DNA of 64,000 bases from Curtobacterium sp. 458. Its GTDB lineage: Bacteria; Actinomycetota; Actinomycetes; Actinomycetales; Microbacteriaceae. The stretch spans positions 1,948,799 through 2,012,798 of the forward strand of contig NZ_CP129104.1 in NCBI RefSeq assembly GCF_030406605.1, given 5' to 3'. Below the pieces are notes generated by a model. The model saw only the letters and a program-made list of their open reading frames with translations, searched no databases and was not told the DNA's origin. Positions 42,383 through 51,209 of the stretch are shown here, in pieces (within the stretch, counting starts at the first letter, position 1; the number at the start of each line of letters is the position of its first letter). A program made the translations under genes and the position numbers.

Positions 42383-43744
42383 ATGGCGGTCCGCATTGGA
42401 GCCCGCAACACCACGGGCTGGAAGGCGACGATCTCGGTCGCCATGTCGAACTACATCGAGTCGGGGTCGATCATCGCGATCGCCACGAGCCTCAGCCTCT
42501 GGCAGGCGCAGTTCCACATCGGGGACCTGCAGGTCGGCTTGCTCGCGAGCCTGTCCGCCAACGCGTTCGGTGCCGCGGCCGGCGCGATCATCGGCGGCCC
42601 CTTGTGCGACCGCTACGGCCGCAAGTTCATCTACACCTACGACCTGCTGCTCTACATGCTCGGCATCCTCCTCGCGGTGTTCGCCGGCAGCTACGGGATG
42701 CTCCTCGTCGGTTTCATCCTCACCGGCATCGCGGTGGGCGCCGGCGTCCCCGCGAGCTGGACCTACATCGCGGAGCAGGCGCCCGCCGACAAGCGGGCCG
42801 CGCACGTCGGCACCGCGCAGCTCGCGTGGTCGATCGGCCCGATGGTCGGGTTCGCCCTGGCGATCGCCGCCGCCCCGCTCGGCCTGCTCGGCAGCCGGCT
42901 CATCTTCGCGCACCTGTTCGTCGTCGCCGCGGTCGTGTGGTGGCTCCGCCGGGGCCTGCCCGAGTCCACGATCTGGAAGGACGAGCGCGCCGCCACCGGC
43001 AGCGCGAACTTCTTCCACGGCATCACGCAGCTGTTCAGCAAGCGTGTGAACCTCACCGCGATGCTGTTCCTGTTCGGCGTCTACGCGCTGTGGAACACCG
43101 TCGCGGGTCAGGCCGGCATCTTCCAGCCGCGCGTCTACTCGGCCACCGGCGTCACGAGCGTGCCCGAGCAGTACGGGCTCCAGGTCCTCGTGTGGGCGTG
43201 CACGGTCGCGGCGACGTACTTCGGCTTCATGCGCTTCGCCGACCGGGTGAGCCGCCGTGTGCTCTTCGCCGTCGGGGCCGTGCTCGCCATCGTCGCGTGG
43301 GCGGTCCTCATCTACGCACCGGCGAACCTCGGCACGCTGCTGTTCTTCGCGATCGCGTGGGGTGTGTCGTCCGGCATCGGCGCGCAGGCGTTCTACGGCC
43401 TCTGGACGAGCGAGCTCTTCGCCACGCGGTACCGCGCCAGCGCCCAGGGCGTGCTCTTCCTTGCCGCGCGGGTCATGGTCGGTCTGTTGAGCATCTGGTT
43501 CCCGCTGCTGCTGTCCGACATCGGGCTCCGCGGCCTCGGCGGGCTCATCCTCGGCCTCCTCGCGCTGTCGTTCCTCGTCGGCACGATCTGGGCACCGCGG
43601 ACCCAGGGCCGGTCGCTCGAGTCCATCGAGGCCGAGCGGTACGGCACCGTGACGAGCGTGACGGGGACGACCCGGACCGTCGACGAGCACGTGGAGCGTC
43701 AGCGGACGCTGCGCGCCGCGCCCGGCGAGCGGACGCCTCGGTGA
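42383..43744 (+). CDS. MFS sugar transporter, probably L-rhamnose
   Basis: A 453-residue major-facilitator protein with about twelve helices and family motif GGPLCDRYGRKFIYTYDLLL between helices 2 and 3. Sugar-porter-like GVPASWTYIAEQAPADKRAA follows, and the C-terminal half has TSELFATRYRASAQGVLFLA. GGAGG precedes the ATG. A shared LacI-type operator and the following rhamnose mutarotase gene make free L-rhamnose the best substrate guess, complementing the ABC importer for rhamnosides. The C-terminus is hydrophilic. Confidence 0.85.
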   Translation: MAVRIGARNTTGWKATISVAMSNYIESGSIIAIATSLSLWQAQFHIGDLQVGLLASLSANAFGAAAGAIIGGPLCDRYGRKFIYTYDLLLYMLGILLAVFAGSYGMLLVGFILTGIAVGAGVPASWTYIAEQAPADKRAAHVGTAQLAWSIGPMVGFALAIAAAPLGLLGSRLIFAHLFVVAAVVWWLRRGLPESTIWKDERAATGSANFFHGITQLFSKRVNLTAMLFLFGVYALWNTVAGQAGIFQPRVYSATGVTSVPEQYGLQVLVWACTVAATYFGFMRFADRVSRRVLFAVGAVLAIVAWAVLIYAPANLGTLLFFAIAWGVSSGIGAQAFYGLWTSELFATRYRASAQGVLFLAARVMVGLLSIWFPLLLSDIGLRGLGGLILGLLALSFLVGTIWAPRTQGRSLESIEAERYGTVTSVTGTTRTVDEHVERQRTLRAAPGERTPR

Positions 43745-43803
43745 GCGACGTCGAACAGCGTGGTGCGCGCCTCCCGTCCGGACCGCCTGGAGGCCCGGAT
43801 CAC

Positions 43804-44157
43804 GTGACCCGCGTCTGCTTCCGTCTCCAGGTGGCCGCGGAGCACCTCGACGCCTACCGGGAACGCCACGCGGCGGTCTGGCCGGCGATGCTGCGGACGA
43901 TCGCCGCCGCGGGGCGGCGGAACTACTCGCTGTTCCTCGACGACGACGGCCTGCTCATCGGGTACTACGAGACGGACTCGGTCGCCGACGCGGATGCGGC
44001 CCTCGCCGCGTCCGAGGTCGCGGCGACGTGGGAGGCGCACATGCAGGACCTCTTCGACGGCGCGACCGGGCGGGCCGACCAGACCGCCCGGGTCCTGCCC
44101 GAGGTCTTCAACCTCGAGGACCAGCTCGCGGCCGCCGCTGTCGGAACGGAGCGCTGA
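43804..44157 (+). CDS. rhaM: L-rhamnose mutarotase
   Basis: A 117-residue protein of the RhaM family: VTRVCFRLQVAAEHLDAYRE, catalytic histidine in ERHAAVWPAML, RNYSLFLDDDGLLIGYYET and WEAHMQDLFDG with the conserved tryptophans. It interconverts the anomers of L-rhamnose. GTG at 43804 fits the family start; an earlier in-frame GTG at 43741 overlaps the MFS stop and would add 21 residues encoded by a REP-like repeat. The repeat's GGAGG may serve as the Shine-Dalgarno of the downstream start. Confidence 0.9.
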   Translation: MTRVCFRLQVAAEHLDAYRERHAAVWPAMLRTIAAAGRRNYSLFLDDDGLLIGYYETDSVADADAALAASEVAATWEAHMQDLFDGATGRADQTARVLPEVFNLEDQLAAAAVGTER

Positions 44158-44216
44158 CACCGGACGCTGACGTGCGGCACAGCGGGGTGATCGCCGCGCA
44201 GACTAGCGTGACCGCC

Positions 44217-45122
44217 ATGCAGCCGCTCGCTCCCGGATCGCTCCGCATCCTCCACCTGTCCGACACCCACCTCACCGGCGACGGCGCCCTGCACCAGGGG
44301 TCGACCGACACGGCGGCCGCACTCGACGCGGTGCTCTCCTCGGCGGAGCGGATCCCGGACGTGGGGCTCGTGGTGGTGTCCGGCGACGTGTCCGAGGACG
44401 GCTCGCCCGGGTCGTACACGGTCTTCCGGGAGCGGGTCGGCGCGTGGGCGGAGCGGCACGGAGCGGCACTCGTCGCGGTCCCCGGCAACCACGACCAGCG
44501 CGAGGGCTTCCGGCAGGTGCTCGCGAACGGGCACGTGCTCGGCGAGGGCGGCCGGCCGCTCATGCACACCCTCGAGTACCTGCCGCCGACGGTGCCGGTG
44601 GCCGGGCAGTCGGTCGTCGCCGGACGCCGGATCGTCACGGTCGACACGAGCGTCCCCGGCGCCGGCTACGGGATGGTCGCGGACGAGGCGCTCGACCGCC
44701 TCCGCACCACACTGTCCGAGCCGTCGGACGGCGGCACGGTGGTCGTCCTGCACCACTCGCCGCTGCCCGCTCCGACCGCGCTCCACGCCGCACTGCAGCT
44801 CCGGAACGCCGACGCCCTCGCCGAGGCGGTCCGCGGGACGGACGTCCGACTGGTCCTCGGTGGCCACTACCACCACCACGCCGCCGGGACGTGGACCGGG
44901 GTCCCGGTGCTCGTCGCGCCGGGGGTCGCGAACGACACCGACGTCGTCGGCGCGTACGACGAGGAGTCGGCGCACATCGACGCGGGCTACCTCGTGGTCG
45001 ACGTCGCGGCGGACGGCTCGGTGTGGTCCACGCCCGTGCGGGTGCCGCGGCCCGACGCCGACCCGCTCGCGTTCCACCACGACGCCGACACCGTACGGGC
45101 GATCATCGCGGCGGCGGGCTGA
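44217..45122 (+). CDS. Metallophosphoesterase (CpdA-like)
   Basis: A 301-residue calcineurin-type phosphoesterase with every metal motif present: LHLSDTHLTG (residue 12), VVSGDVSEDG, VPGNHDQR, LHHSPLPAP and GGHYHHHAAG. Relatives hydrolyse cyclic nucleotides or glycerophosphodiesters. ATG lies 7 nt after TAGCGT (44204-44209), suggesting a leaderless message separate from the rhamnose genes. A hairpin follows the stop. Confidence 0.87.
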   Translation: MQPLAPGSLRILHLSDTHLTGDGALHQGSTDTAAALDAVLSSAERIPDVGLVVVSGDVSEDGSPGSYTVFRERVGAWAERHGAALVAVPGNHDQREGFRQVLANGHVLGEGGRPLMHTLEYLPPTVPVAGQSVVAGRRIVTVDTSVPGAGYGMVADEALDRLRTTLSEPSDGGTVVVLHHSPLPAPTALHAALQLRNADALAEAVRGTDVRLVLGGHYHHHAAGTWTGVPVLVAPGVANDTDVVGAYDEESAHIDAGYLVVDVAADGSVWSTPVRVPRPDADPLAFHHDADTVRAIIAAAG

Positions 45123-45130
45123 GACGCGCC

Positions 45131-45166
45131 CGGTGTCCGCGAAGTCCCCCGGACGTGCGGACACCG
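45131..45166. terminator. Hairpin terminator after the phosphoesterase gene
   Basis: CGGTGTCCGC (45131-45140) pairs with GCGGACACCG (45157-45166), a perfect 10-bp stem with a 16-nt loop, 8 bp after the stop codon. Confidence 0.7.
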
Positions 45167-45217
45167 CTCGGCCCGCACGAGTAGACGAGAGGCAGATCGT
45201 CTTCGAAGGAGCGCGCC

Positions 45218-46276
45218 ATGCGACACGGCAACGCAGTGCAGTACGACCGCTACGGCGGGTTCGACGTGGTCCAGGTCGTCCAGCAGGAGCGACCGGAGCC
45301 CGGACCCGGTGAGATCGTCGTCGAGGTGGTGGCCGCCGGCCTGAACCACATCGAGCGCTTCCTCCGCGAAGGGAAGCTGCAGGACCACGTCGAGCTCACC
45401 TTCCCCGCGCACCAGGGCGTCGACTTCGCCGGCATCGTGCGCGCCCGAGGCGAGGGCGTGAAGGACCTCCGTGTCGGAGACGAGGTCATGGGGCACCACC
45501 CCCAGGGCGGGACGCACGCGAACTGGGTGCGGGTGCCGCGCGCCGCCGTCATCAAGAAGCCGGAGCACGTCGGATGGGAGGTCGCCGGCGGGCTCTACCT
45601 CGCCGGGTGCACCGCGATCGACGTCGTCCGGAAGCTCCGGCTCGGCAAGGACGACACCGTCGTCATCACCGCCGCGGCGGGCGGGGTCGGGCACATCGAG
45701 TGCCAGCTCGCGCACGACGCCGGCGCCACCGTGATCGCCCTCGGGAGCCCCCGCAACCACGACTACCTCCGCCAGATCGGCACGCTGCCCGTGGCCTACG
45801 GCGAGGGCGAAGAGGCCCGCATCCGCGAGGCAGCCGACGGCCGCACGATCACGGCGTTCATCGACAACCACGGAGAGTCGGACGCCGAGTCCCTGGCCGC
45901 ACGGCTCGGCATCCCGGACGGGCGCTTCGTCTCGTCCGAGGAGCGGCGCGACATCGAGGTGCGGTTCCTCCGCGCCCCCGCCGACGACCAGGAAGCCACC
46001 GAGTCGCTCCAGTTGCTCGCGAAGGCCGTGCAGGACCGCCGCGTGCAGGTGCTCATCTCGGGCTTCTACCCGTTCGAGTACATCGTGGACGCGTACGAGG
46101 ACCTCGCCGAGATGCACTCTCGCGGCAAGGTCGTCATCGGCATGCAGACGGTGGAGACCGGGGCACGGCTCGACTGGTACCGCTCGGAGAAGGCCCGTGA
46201 CCTCCGGGACCGCTACGCCGACGAGCGCGGCGCGAAGACGGAGAGCATGGCCGGGGGGACGGCGAACCCGAGCTAG
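45218..46276 (+). CDS. Zinc-less MDR alcohol dehydrogenase/quinone reductase family protein
   Basis: A 352-residue medium-chain reductase. The N-terminal catalytic domain includes GLNHIERFLREG, AHQGVDFAGIV and VGDEVMGHHPQGG. The cofactor motif is ITAAAGGVGHIECQLAHDAG (about residue 150). The C-terminal part ends with a long charged tail (RLDWYRSEKARDLRDRYADE). Catalytic and structural zinc cysteines are absent. GAAGGAG precedes the ATG. It stands alone; substrate unknown. A short three-unit repeat of about 15 bp (GCTCGGACGCGGGC type) follows the stop at 46290-46335. Confidence 0.82.
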   Translation: MRHGNAVQYDRYGGFDVVQVVQQERPEPGPGEIVVEVVAAGLNHIERFLREGKLQDHVELTFPAHQGVDFAGIVRARGEGVKDLRVGDEVMGHHPQGGTHANWVRVPRAAVIKKPEHVGWEVAGGLYLAGCTAIDVVRKLRLGKDDTVVITAAAGGVGHIECQLAHDAGATVIALGSPRNHDYLRQIGTLPVAYGEGEEARIREAADGRTITAFIDNHGESDAESLAARLGIPDGRFVSSEERRDIEVRFLRAPADDQEATESLQLLAKAVQDRRVQVLISGFYPFEYIVDAYEDLAEMHSRGKVVIGMQTVETGARLDWYRSEKARDLRDRYADERGAKTESMAGGTANPS

Positions 46277-46336
46277 CTCGATCGCGGGCGTGCTCGGACG
46301 CGGGCGCGCTCGGACGCGGGCGAGCTCGAACGCTGG

Positions 46337-47206
46337 CTAGCTCAGGACGTCCTTCGTGGCGAACCGGCTGTACGCCAGCGCCCCGAACACGACCACGTAA
46401 CCGAGCTGCAGCACGGCGTTCGCACCGAACGAGTCGAACGCGATCGGGTCGCGGAGCAGGTCGCCGAACCCGAGCCACTGGTGCGAGAACAGGAACGGGT
46501 GCAGCCAGTCGAGCTGCGGCAGCTGGTCGAGCACCTGCGACGCCCCCGCGAGCACGACCGTCGCGGCCATCGCCCCGACCGGGACGCTCGTCAGCGTCGA
46601 CGCGAACAGGCCGATCGCCGCGAGCCCGAGCATCGACATCGCGACGTACAGCGCGAGCAGCAGGGCCCGACCCGCGTACGACCAGCCGTCGACCTGCGTG
46701 CCGGAGAGCAGGGTGACGGGGCCGATCGGGAACAGCAGCGCCCCGATCGCGGCACCGACGAGCACGATGAGGAGCGTCGCCGCGAGGGCGAACGCGACCG
46801 TGCCGACGTACTTCACGAGCACGAAGCGCAGGCGACCGGTCGGGGCGACGAGCAGGTAGCGGATGGTCCCGTGGTTCGCCTCGCCCGCGACCGTGTCGCC
46901 CGAGACCACCCCGATGGTCAGCGGCAGGAACAGGGGGATCGACACCGTCAGCGCGGTGAACGCGACGAAGAGGCCGTTGTTCGTGATGTCGCCGAGGAAC
47001 GCCGGCCCGCCGCGGTCCGGACCCGTGGTGGCGCGGACCGCGACGGCGATGAGGATCGGGACGAGCGCCAGTGCGCCGAGCATCGCCCAGGTGCGGCGTC
47101 GGCGGAACAGCAGTCCGAGTTCGGAGCCGAGCAGGGCGAAGGGCCGCCGACGGGCGATCGCGGTGCCGCCGGCGTCCGCGCGGGACGGGGCGTCAGGCTG
47201 CGACAT
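46337..47206 (-). CDS. ABC-2 type exporter permease
   Basis: A 289-residue permease with six predicted helices after a 40-residue cytoplasmic tail. GDTVAGEANHGTIRYLLVAPTG between helices 2 and 3 is typical of ABC-2 permeases of the bacitracin/NatB-like group. Start ATG at 47206 lies 14 bp inside the ATPase gene. It is the last gene of a three-gene unit with the ATPase and a LolA-like protein. Substrate unknown. Confidence 0.85.
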   Translation of the reverse strand: MSQPDAPSRADAGGTAIARRRPFALLGSELGLLFRRRRTWAMLGALALVPILIAVAVRATTGPDRGGPAFLGDITNNGLFVAFTALTVSIPLFLPLTIGVVSGDTVAGEANHGTIRYLLVAPTGRLRFVLVKYVGTVAFALAATLLIVLVGAAIGALLFPIGPVTLLSGTQVDGWSYAGRALLLALYVAMSMLGLAAIGLFASTLTSVPVGAMAATVVLAGASQVLDQLPQLDWLHPFLFSHQWLGFGDLLRDPIAFDSFGANAVLQLGYVVVFGALAYSRFATKDVLS

Positions 47207-48149
47207 CGAAGCCCTCCCCGGTGAGTGCGACGAACAGGTCCTCGAGGCTGCCGCCACCCACGGTGATGCCGCGCACCCGGACGTCGGCCCGGACGAGCTC
47301 GGCGGTGACGTCCTCGGCGAGCACGGCGGCCGGGAGGTCCGCGACGAGTACGTCCGCACCGCCCTCGTGTCGCGGCGTGAGCCCGAGGCGCACGAGGACG
47401 CTGCCCGCCTGACCGAGGTCCGGCGTGCGGACGGTCAGGGTCCGGACCCCGGCGGACCGCAGCTCGTCGAGCGACCCCTGCGCGACGAGCTTCCCGGCGC
47501 GCATCACCCCGGCGTGCGTGCACACCTGCTCGATCTCTGCCAGGAGGTGGCTCGACACGAACACCGTGGTGCCGTCGTCGGCCAGGGACCGGATGAGGTT
47601 CCGGACCTCGCGCGTGCCCTGCGGGTCGAGGCCGTTCGTCGGTTCGTCGAGCACGAGCAGGTCTCGTGGCGTCAGGAGTGCGTTCGCGAGCCCGAGCCGC
47701 TGCTTCATGCCGAGGGAGTAGGCGTGCGCCTTCTTGTCGGCGGCGTGGGACAGCCCCACCCGGTCGAGCGCCGCTGCCACCCGGGCCTTCCTCGTGCGGG
47801 GGTCGGTCGTCGGGTCGGCTGCGTCGAACCGGGACAGGTTTGCCCGGCCGGACAGGTACGGGTACGACGCGGGCCCCTCGACGAGCGCGCCGACGCGGGG
47901 CAGGACCTCGTGCAGCGCGTCGGGCATCCGGCGACCGAGGACCTCGATGGTCCCGCCGGTCGCCCCGGTGAGCCCGAGCAGCATCCGGATCGTCGTCGTC
48001 TTGCCCGAACCGTTCGGGCCGAGGAACCCGAACACCGCACCACGGGGGACCTCGAGGTCGATGCCGTCGACGGCGTGCTGCTTCCGGAAGACCTTCCGCA
48101 GGCCCTCGGTGCGGATCGCGTACCCGTCGGGAGCAGCAGCGTCCGTCAC
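47193..48149 (-). CDS. ABC exporter ATP-binding protein (BcrA-like)
   Basis: A 318-residue ATPase with Walker A GPNGSGKTTT (about residue 47), signature YSLGMKQRLGLA, Walker B LLVLDEPTNGLDP and switch histidine in VSSHLLAE. The C-terminal accessory domain of about 95 residues is as in BcrA/NatA proteins. The YSLGMKQR variant is usual for lantibiotic/bacitracin-type exporters. It overlaps the LolA-like gene by ATGA and the permease by 14 bp, so all three are co-translated. Confidence 0.88.
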   Translation of the reverse strand: MTDAAAPDGYAIRTEGLRKVFRKQHAVDGIDLEVPRGAVFGFLGPNGSGKTTTIRMLLGLTGATGGTIEVLGRRMPDALHEVLPRVGALVEGPASYPYLSGRANLSRFDAADPTTDPRTRKARVAAALDRVGLSHAADKKAHAYSLGMKQRLGLANALLTPRDLLVLDEPTNGLDPQGTREVRNLIRSLADDGTTVFVSSHLLAEIEQVCTHAGVMRAGKLVAQGSLDELRSAGVRTLTVRTPDLGQAGSVLVRLGLTPRHEGGADVLVADLPAAVLAEDVTAELVRADVRVRGITVGGGSLEDLFVALTGEGFDVAA

Positions 48150-49222
48150 TTGGCCGCGGCCACGAGGGCGGAGACCGGGACCGCGCCCGCGAGCACCCGG
48201 CCGTCGCTCGTCAGGTAGACGGACACGAGGGAGGTCTGTACCGCGCGGCCGCCGTCGACCGGGCGGGTCAGCTGGTCGAGCAGCCCGCTCGCGTCGGCGT
48301 CCAGCGCCGTGGTGTCGGCCGAGCCGGCGGGCAGCTCGGCGATCGTGTCCCAGCCGGAGCCCGTGGTCGTGACACCCGCCGCGGATCGGTCGTCCGCGCG
48401 GTCGTGTCCGCGGTGGTCCGCGTGCTCACGAGACGCGTCCGAGAGGTCCTTCGTGTGCACCTCGGCGCCGCTCGGCGGGGTGAAGTCGAACAGGCGGGCG
48501 GCCGGCGCACCGTAGTCGAGGCTCGTGAAGCCGACCTGGAACGCGGGGGAGTCCTGCCCCTTCGCCGACACGGTCACCCGCAGCGGGAGACCGGTCTGCT
48601 GGTCGACCGCCAGGCGCACGGACCCGACGAGGGAGTCGCTCGACCGCGGCGTGAGCGTGATCGACCAGGCGTCGTGGCCGGCGACCGAGGTGCTCGTCGG
48701 CTTCGACACCGTCGTGCTCGGCGTGATCGCGTCGATGGCCTTCCGAGCGAGGTCCGCCGGCGTGGCGGAGCCGTCCTCGGGGGCCGACGCCTTCGCGGGG
48801 AGCGTGACGTGCGTCGCCTCCCGCTGCTTCGAGTCCCACGTCCAGACGTCGGAGCCGTTGCGCACGAGGTCCTGCTCGGCGAGCTGGGTCGTCACCTGCA
48901 CACGTTGCTTGTCCGCGCCGTCGACGTACAGGCGCGCGGTGTGCGACGTGGTCAGCATGCTCAGCGCGTCCGACGCGTCGCCCTGCAGGGACGAGCCGCC
49001 CGATCCGGAGGGGAGCTCGGGCAGCCCGAGGTCGCTCGTCTGCTCGACCTTGCCCGAGTACTGTGCGTCGGACGACTGCGCGACGCTGGCGATGACGTCC
49101 GCCGCGCTCGGGTCGGACCCGGCGATCGGGGTCGACGCGGCGTTCGCGATCATCGGTGCCGCGACGGCGCCGGCGACGACGACCGGTGCGATGACGGCGG
49201 GCAGCCAGGCTGACTTCTTCAT
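48146..49222 (-). CDS. Secreted LolA-like protein in ABC-exporter operon
   Basis: A 358-residue exported protein. Signal peptide (MKKSAWLPAVIAPVVVAGAV, cleavage near ANAA) precedes a beta-rich domain with LolA/LppX-like segments (YSGKVEQTSDLG; DVWTWDSKQREATHV; VRLAVDQQTGLPLRVTV; FQVGFTSLDYG), then an acidic/His-rich linker (REHADHRGHDRADDRS) and a C-terminal beta segment. AGGGGAT precedes the ATG. In actinobacteria such proteins probably handle lipids or sense them for the partner exporter; no direct role is shown by sequence. Confidence 0.78.
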   Translation of the reverse strand: MKKSAWLPAVIAPVVVAGAVAAPMIANAASTPIAGSDPSAADVIASVAQSSDAQYSGKVEQTSDLGLPELPSGSGGSSLQGDASDALSMLTTSHTARLYVDGADKQRVQVTTQLAEQDLVRNGSDVWTWDSKQREATHVTLPAKASAPEDGSATPADLARKAIDAITPSTTVSKPTSTSVAGHDAWSITLTPRSSDSLVGSVRLAVDQQTGLPLRVTVSAKGQDSPAFQVGFTSLDYGAPAARLFDFTPPSGAEVHTKDLSDASREHADHRGHDRADDRSAAGVTTTGSGWDTIAELPAGSADTTALDADASGLLDQLTRPVDGGRAVQTSLVSVYLTSDGRVLAGAVPVSALVAAAK

Positions 49223-49346
49223 CGGATCCCCTCGGTGGTGCATGGCACCCGGTGCGGAGGCACGTGGTGCGGTGGAGTCGGCAGCACCGTACGTCCGGCA
49301 ACCGACAGTCGGCTGGGGATCACGTGCTCCGGCTACGATCGGTCGC

Positions 49347-50312
49347 GTGTCCACCGAGCCCTCCGTCCAGCCGGAGGGTGCCCGCTCCCGGTTCCCGCTC
49401 GACACCGTGTACCAGGCAGCGCGGATGTACTACCTCGAGGACGCCACCCAGGCCGAGATCGCCGACCGCCTCGGGGTGTCCCGACCGACCGTGAGTCGAC
49501 TCGTCTCCGAGGCCCGCCGCGCCGGCCTCGTCCGCATCGAGGTCGTCGACCCGTTCCGCGACGAGACCGTCGCGCTCGCCGCCGAGCTCCGCGACGCGCT
49601 CGGTCTCCGCGCCGTCCGACTCGCCGCCGTCACCCACCAGGCGACGCTCGGGGCCGACCTCGCAGCGCCCGTCGCCGCGGCGATCGAGGCGATGGCCCTC
49701 GCGCCCGGTGACGCCGTCCTGGTCTCCTCGGGCAGCACCGTCCACGACCTCGCGCACACCGGTCTGCCGCCGATGCCGGGCGTCCAGCTCGTCCCGACCG
49801 TCGGAGGACAGGCCGACCCGAACCGCTGGTTCCAGACGAACGAGATCACCCGCGCCGCCGCCGAGCGGTCCGGCGCGATCCCCGCGTTCCTGTTCGCGCC
49901 GGCCCTCCCGAGCGAGACGCTGCGGGCCTCGCTCGACGACGACCCGGCCTTCCAGCACGTCGTCGGGCTCTGGCGGCGGGCGAAGGGGGCGTTGCTCGGG
50001 ATCGGCGCTCCCGTCGTCACCCGGCACGAGCTCGCGCGCGGCCTGCCGGTCGAGGACGAGGCCTTCGACCGAGCTGCCGGCGACGTCTGCCTCAACTTCT
50101 TCGCCGCGGACGGCTCGGCGGTGGAGTTCCCGGGCAGCGACCGGATGGTGCGGACCTCCCGCGAGGTCCTCGCGGCCGTCCCGCACGCCGTGGGCGTCGC
50201 GGTCGGTCCCGGAAAGGCGACGAGCATCCTCGGCGCGGTGCGCGGTGGCCTGGTGAACGAGCTCGTCACCGACGCCGCCACCGCGCGCGCCGTCCTCGAC
50301 GTGCTCGCCTGA
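49347..50312 (+). CDS. SorC/DeoR-type sugar-binding transcriptional regulator
   Basis: A 321-residue regulator with an N-terminal helix-turn-helix (YYLEDATQAEIADRLGVSRP, then TVSRLVSEARRAGLV) and a sugar-binding SorC C-domain (VLVSSGSTVHDLA; VPTVGGQADPNRWFQTNEIT; IGAPVVTRHEL; VGPGKATSILGAVRGGLVNELV). GTG lies 7 nt after TACGAT, indicating a leaderless mRNA. No catabolic operon adjoins; it is divergent from the LolA-like/ABC unit, with 124 bp between. Confidence 0.86.
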   Translation: MSTEPSVQPEGARSRFPLDTVYQAARMYYLEDATQAEIADRLGVSRPTVSRLVSEARRAGLVRIEVVDPFRDETVALAAELRDALGLRAVRLAAVTHQATLGADLAAPVAAAIEAMALAPGDAVLVSSGSTVHDLAHTGLPPMPGVQLVPTVGGQADPNRWFQTNEITRAAAERSGAIPAFLFAPALPSETLRASLDDDPAFQHVVGLWRRAKGALLGIGAPVVTRHELARGLPVEDEAFDRAAGDVCLNFFAADGSAVEFPGSDRMVRTSREVLAAVPHAVGVAVGPGKATSILGAVRGGLVNELVTDAATARAVLDVLA

Positions 50313-50426
50313 CACCCCCGGTGGGTGACGGAACGCGCGCGGTTCGACGTCGCACCTGACGATCGACGCGCAGTTCGTCGGGACGCGCGCGTCCCGTGGA
50401 CCAGGCGAGACAGGACGGGGCGGGAC

Positions 50427-50459
50427 GGCCGTGGCGGAGGCGCGCCGTGCCTCCAGGCC
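50427..50459. repeat. REP-like imperfect hairpin between convergent genes
   Basis: GGCCGTGGCGGAGGC pairs partly with GCCTCCAGGCC, in the 163-bp gap between the SorC and DinB genes, followed by another half-element CCGGGAGGCGCGG. The rest of the gap holds GC-rich sequence with no gene. It could terminate transcription from both sides. Confidence 0.6.
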
Positions 50460-50475
50460 GGGAGGCGCGGGTCGC

Positions 50476-51000
50476 CTACCGCGTGCGCCGCACGTCCCAG
50501 AGGTGGTGCACCGGGTCGTGGGCGTAGTAGGTCGCGAGGGTCGCGACCGTGAACGCGCTGCCGTCCGAGCGCAGTCCGGTCCGGTCGAGGTCCGCGTCGC
50601 GGACCGCCGCGAACGCCTCCGCCGCGCGTCGGCCGGCGTCGACGAGCTCCCGGGCGACCGCCGCCGGGTCCTGCGCGGCGTAGTCGTCCTCGACCGCGGT
50701 GGCGTCCTGGTCCCAGTTCGGGAACGTCGGTCCGTCCTGCTCGAGCATGAGCGCGAGCCGCTCGGCCATCCTCCGGTGCACGTCACGCACGTGCGCGGCG
50801 TACTCGAGCGGCGACCAGGTGTGGTCGTCCGGGCGGACGCGGACGTCGTCGCGCTCCAGGACCGCCGGCCACGCCGCGGTGTTCTCCTCGATGACGCCGG
50901 GGACGTCGCGGACGGACACCGCGCGGCCGTCGAAGCCGCACTCGGGGCACGTCGCACCGATGACCCACGTCCAGCTCTTCGTCTCGGGTTCGATCGCCAT
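50476..51000 (-). CDS. DinB-like (DUF664 type) protein with N-terminal CPEC motif
   Basis: A 174-residue protein. N-terminal ATCPECGFDG (residues 16-25) has two cysteines of zinc-knuckle type. The rest is a four-helix bundle with DinB histidines (SPLEYAAHVRDVHRRM; YYAHDPVHHLWDVRR). DinB enzymes are metal-dependent, often mycothiol- or bacillithiol-linked transferases. ATG follows TAACGT by 6 nt, so it is probably leaderless. Function beyond the fold is unknown. Confidence 0.75.
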   Translation of the reverse strand: MAIEPETKSWTWVIGATCPECGFDGRAVSVRDVPGVIEENTAAWPAVLERDDVRVRPDDHTWSPLEYAAHVRDVHRRMAERLALMLEQDGPTFPNWDQDATAVEDDYAAQDPAAVARELVDAGRRAAEAFAAVRDADLDRTGLRSDGSAFTVATLATYYAHDPVHHLWDVRRTR

Positions 51001-51209
51001 GTGCGAACGTTACCCGTTCGTGATTCAGGTTCCGCGCTTCCCCGTGTCCGCGCCGATGGGGCGGTGACCCCCGTCCGGGTGACACGCCGTTCCCTGTGAA
51101 TGCCCACACAGTGACATGTCGGTCGCTCGGTAACGTCGCTGGCTGTCCGAACGACCCCCGCGGCCCGTCCGGCCGCTCGACGGCCATGCCGTCCCCCAGA
51201 GAGGAACCG

